From Ophiothrix spiculata (taxonomy: Eukaryota > Echinodermata > Ophiuroidea > Amphilepidida > Ophiotrichidae), in assembly GCA_000969725.1 (NCBI GenBank), contig JXSR01S032802.1: a DNA stretch of 21,298 bases. One strand, 5' to 3'. This document shows positions 18,144-21,298 of the stretch, in pieces (the first letter of the stretch is position 1; the number at the start of each line of letters is the position of its first letter). The notes beneath the pieces are model-generated. The model saw nothing but the letters and a program-made list of their open reading frames with translations. It made no database searches and had not been told where the DNA came from. A program made the position numbers and the translations under genes.

Positions 18144-19533
18144 TGGCGATGCTTGAATTATAATGGAGTATACGTGTCATCAAGTAATGTTGAAATAATA
18201 TTGCAGTTATACATTCCCAAAAACGATTTCAATTATCTTTGCTAAGTCGTCGTCTCTGCCTTCAATTCATCTAAAATATCATTGACCGCTGAAGAACTCT
18301 CAAGATAAATTATGCAAGTTCCGGTAGTTTATTTCTCTTCATTAAATGACATCATGGGAACAATATGACGATATATAAAGATGTGTTCAATGGTTTCATA
18401 GGGACTGAAAATACGATTTAGGAAACACATAGTAAAGTAAACCAAAGAATACAAAATTATAACAACCTTAGTTTTCTTAATTAGATAAAGTATGTTCTAC
18501 TTTTACATTTTTTCTAGATTTTATAAGTATTGTATTGCCTTCTATCCAACAAATTTGTGTACTGTAATACAACGTTACAATGCCAGTCATTTACTAATTA
18601 CGTTTAGAATACGGTATTTCAATGGCAAATGTCCAAAACGTTACCAAAATGGTATATGATTATCGCATTGGATTCTAACGTGGTTGTTAAGTATTCTTCT
18701 TATGGTTATAAAGAAATGAAAATCTCTTTATGTTCTTTTGTGACAAGAACACGTACCGTTTTGGTAACGTTTGTGATATTTGCCATGGAATAATCCAATG
18801 ATGGAAGGATCACGTGCTTTGAACCATTTTAAAATCGCTTTATCAATAGAATCTAGTGCAAGCGGACAATGTTGAATGTGTAGTGAAGGTATGACAGACC
18901 TAAAAGTCTCTCATCAACGAAAAGATAACTTGTAATATACGGAACATTTTAAAATGTCGGTATAATGATAAATTACATTTTGTGATTCATTTAGAAAAAA
19001 ATCCCCGTTTATGGTATGACCGTTTCTTTTTTTCTAACCAAGATATGAATTTCTATATTTCCTTACCTAAACGATTATAGAAGTACAGCCCACTCAAAAA
19101 GTGTCAGCGCCTTTTAGTTGATTTTATACTTGTTTTCACTAACTATATGGCCATTTGGTGATATTGCCAAAAATGTCAATTATTACAATAATTGAACACC
19201 AATTATCATACATGGAATTTTTTATCGCACCTTTTGCCGACTGCCGACACTCAAAAACATAATTATTACATTTTCAGTATAAAATACCACAAAAGGGTAA
19301 GTTGGAGGATTGGAACATTTTACAAAGGCAAATCCTCAGTTGAATGAACAATATCTCAATATAAATTGCCCACTGTTCTTGCACAGCATTTTTTTCTTGT
19401 GGACCCACAGTATTAATTCAGCGTTATCTTATGGCACTTTGTACACCGTGCTTGTTACTTGAGTAATAGAAATAATAAGCAATCTTATTAAACAGGCACC
19501 TGAAGAGAATACAGTTGAGACAAAGACATCACT
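18144..19533. repeat. long direct repeat, family A, copy 3
   Basis: Near-identical to 451-1876 in the same orientation over about 1.35 kb. The two copies start about 17.7 kb apart. Between 19514 and the following GAGACAAAGACATCA, this copy has lost about 45 bases that copies 1 and 2 retain. Near its left end it holds about 46 bases absent from copy 1. These reciprocal indels show independent decay after duplication. No conserved frame, no long terminal-repeat signature such as TG...CA ends, and no retroviral internal region between the copies. Confidence 0.85.
18613..18795. repeat. imperfect inverted repeat inside family A copy 3
   Basis: Same structure as 886-1071. The left arm (18613-18658) pairs with the right arm (about 18750-18795), with the cores ATGGCAAATGTCC and AACGTTACCAAAA. 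By eye the match is slightly better than in copy 1, because GCCGTTTTGG/CCATAATGG there is ACCGTTTTGG/CCAAAATGG here. Confidence 0.55.
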
Positions 19534-20349
19534 TGTGATGAAAAATGTACTTATCAAAAGGTTATTGTAGACTACATTAGAAGAAGTACTTTTAAGTATA
19601 AACTTTTCCCATAATATGTGGCTGTCCAGCCCGTATGAGCCGTAAATGCCAGAAACTTCATTTTGCGCTGCAGGTGAAAATACATGTCAAGGTCGAAATT
19701 TGCCGAAATAGATTTTTTGACAGATTCATAATCCTCGTGCTTAATACAAAATACCAGCAAAGTTTCATAGCAAGAAAATGATAGGAAATCTGAAATAAAT
19801 CTGCATATCAACAGAAAATATAGGGATTACTGATCTGTGTACGCGTTTATCCCAGTTATACGTGCTACTCCCTGACAATTTTTGACGGACCATAACTTGG
19901 AAATTGGCATTTACGGCTGGTTTCTGGTAGACGGTCACATATACGATTTTCGTTTCTCCTTAAAAAAAAAAAAAAGATGATTTTAAAAGAATTGTTCAGA
20001 AAATTTAAATCATAACATCATCGGGCAAAAATAATTTTAAAAAAAGATGTCTACAAATACAGCGTGACAAACCCCTCCCCGCAATCTCGAACCAGCCGTA
20101 AATGCAACCTCTTGTCATATTTACTTTTTATAAGGATTAAAAAATGACATCTCATTGAACTTCACTTGGTTTCCAGAAGTAAAGTTAATGTATGTTCAGT
20201 CGAGTTTCTTATGGGATAAAAAATGAAACTGCTACGTACTTCAAAAAATCAGTTTGCCCTATGTTTTCTTTCTTTTGTTGGTCTTCAAATCATACAGATG
20301 TATTTCAGACTTCCAATCATTTATTTGGGTTGAAAATTTACAGGAGTTT
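19534..20349. other. gene-free stretch with three AGCCGTAAATGC sites
   Basis: AGCCGTAAATGCCA occurs at 19638-19651, as its inverse at 19905-19918, and again directly as AGCCGTAAATGC at 20094-20105. The inverted pair, about 280 bp apart and flanked by CAGAAAC words, may be ends of a small worn element. A poly-A run lies near 19963-19975. Short frames here are unsupported. Confidence 0.45.
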
Positions 20350-20935
20350 TAACCCTAGTCTAACCAAGCCTTTTTTAAACACGTCTAACAAAGGGGGGGG
20401 GGTCAACCCCCCGTATTTTTTTTGAACGCAACCCCCTATGAACTTTATTTTGCTATCAGTATATTGGTATATTCTTTAACTATTCAACGATACTAAGATC
20501 ACCATAATCGACCAAGGCGTTACGTAATTATGTCGTCATAAAGGTCTTTCAGGTCGAAAAATCGGAATTTTGGCCAAAATGGCCACCAAATCATAATTTG
20601 GCTATAAAGTTCTAAATAACAGGATTTCATCGTTGTTGTTGTTGTTGTTTTTGCAAATAATGAAGGAACATGATAATTCTAACATGCCCTGCATGTTTCA
20701 GCCTCATAGCATGCATATATTTTTCAAAATGGCGACTTAAAATTGTCCGGGGTTGCACCCCCCCCCCCCTGCTTCTCAACTTTGACGGCTACACTAACCC
20801 CACCTTAGGTGGTACCCCCTAATTTAATTCATCAAAATGACCGAAAAGGATGTAAAAGAGATTACACAAATGCCTAAGGTCAGTTGCTTTTGCGTTTTTA
20901 TGCTGCGGGGAAACCCTAGGGGGTGAGGTAGATGA
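20350..20935. mobile_element. R1 dispersed repeat, copy c (most complete)
   Basis: Uninterrupted copy. In order it has AACACGTC, a 10-G run (20393-20402), TCAACCCCCC, CGCAACCCCCTATGAA, TTTGCTAT, GGTATATTC, TATTCAACGATACTAAGATCA, AAGGCGTTACGTAATTATGTCGTCATAAAG, a TTGTTGTTGTT run (20634-20648), GGCGACTTAAAATTG, a 12-C run (20758-20769), GGTGGTACCCCC, AAAATGACCG and GCTTTTGCGTTTTT. It serves as the empty-site reference for the hAT-like insertion in copy b. A plus frame at 20192-20425 that runs into it is fortuitous. Confidence 0.75.
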
Positions 20936-21039
20936 AGGTTAAAGCAAGCATAACGAAAATCAATTAATCTTGGTATTTATAACCCTTTGTATTTTCACTT
21001 GTAGCAAAATGAAGTTTGCCGTATTTACGAACGAACAAA

Positions 21040-21140
21040 CCATCGGCGGATGCAGGATTTTTTTACCCGGGTTGCTGACCGCCTTCCGCGCTTTCGCGGA
21101 CAGGGCGGTGTCTGTGGGGGATGTGCCCCCCACATAAGGT
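21040..21140. mobile_element. GC-rich foldback end of an element truncated by the window edge
   Basis: It begins near CGGCGGATGCAGGATTTTT, a form common at MITE ends. Two hairpins sit back to back. In the first, ACCGCC...TCCGCG pairs with CGCGGA...GGCGGT (21078-21109, loop CTTT). In the second, TGTGGGGG pairs with CCCCCACA (21113-21134, loop ATGTGC). This compact, structured GC block in AT-rich DNA suggests the left part of another non-autonomous element whose other end would lie to the right of the window. The 64-codon plus frame over it is rich in Arg, Gly and Cys because of these repeats and is not credible as a gene. Confidence 0.5.
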
Positions 21141-21298
21141 GGAGAATTTTGTCTTTTCCAAGTTGTTTCACGCGATTTGGTGCATACTTTTTGCAGAATT
21201 GTCGGTTATTTTTATATGCAAAACTGCCTTCTCAAACTCTCTAATTTCAATGAAAAAAGGAGAATGTAGCTACAATTATTGAAAGTACATATTTTATT

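Noticed and set aside
451..19533. Family A copies 1 and 3 as the two LTRs of a giant retroelement
   Set aside because: There are no TG...CA ends, no primer-binding site or polypurine tract seen next to them, and no gag/pol remains between them. A third partial copy lies inside.
21050..21244. 64-codon plus frame near the right edge
   Set aside because: The Arg/Gly/Cys-rich part comes from the two GC hairpins of an element end and the rest is ordinary AT-rich sequence.

Overview
The window looks like non-coding DNA from an animal nuclear genome, most plausibly a marine invertebrate. It is AT-rich, every frame is broken by stops every few dozen codons, and there are no operons or ribosome-binding sites. 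It carries a tRNA-derived SINE, a decayed non-LTR reverse transcriptase, several small terminal-inverted-repeat elements, and repeats ending in long pure G or C runs. That mix is familiar from echinoderm, hemichordate, cephalochordate and mollusc genomes, but I cannot name the species. I found no intact protein-coding gene and no exon I would defend. All short open frames lie inside repeats, low-complexity tracts or unremarkable AT-rich DNA.

Layout, left to right. At 280-362 is a small palindromic element with a relative at 14641-14698. At 451-1876 is the first copy of a long direct repeat (family A); a nearly identical copy lies at 18144-19533 and an older, shorter copy at 16745-17050. Four further pairs of diverged segments (B, C, D, E) also recur. 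B, C and D appear in the same order in the left half (2.8, 7.4 and 8.0 kb) and the right half (12.9, 14.2 and 16.0 kb), which suggests an old, eroded segmental or tandem duplication under the younger insertions. A second dispersed family (R1), with C/G homopolymers near its ends, occurs at 3074-3500, 4450-4545, 10030-11996 and 20350-20935.

The best-resolved structure is a nest at 10.0-12.0 kb. An R1 copy is split by a 1,443-bp hAT-like non-autonomous element (10126-11568). Its ends begin CAG, and it is flanked by near-perfect 8-bp target duplications. This element has itself received a tRNA-derived SINE on the minus strand, sits beside a 270-bp purine-only tract, and may hold a further small inserted element. 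Separate terminal-inverted-repeat elements lie at about 9339-9622 and 13224-13663.

The only clear protein-derived sequence is at 15280-15573 on the plus strand. It is a broken reverse-transcriptase palm fragment of a CR1/L2-like LINE, with a YADG remnant of the YADD catalytic box and several frameshifts.

Nothing here reads as a cooperating gene system. The interest lies in the order of nested insertions, the duplicated backbone, conserved hairpins within family A, and the C/G homopolymers at element ends.
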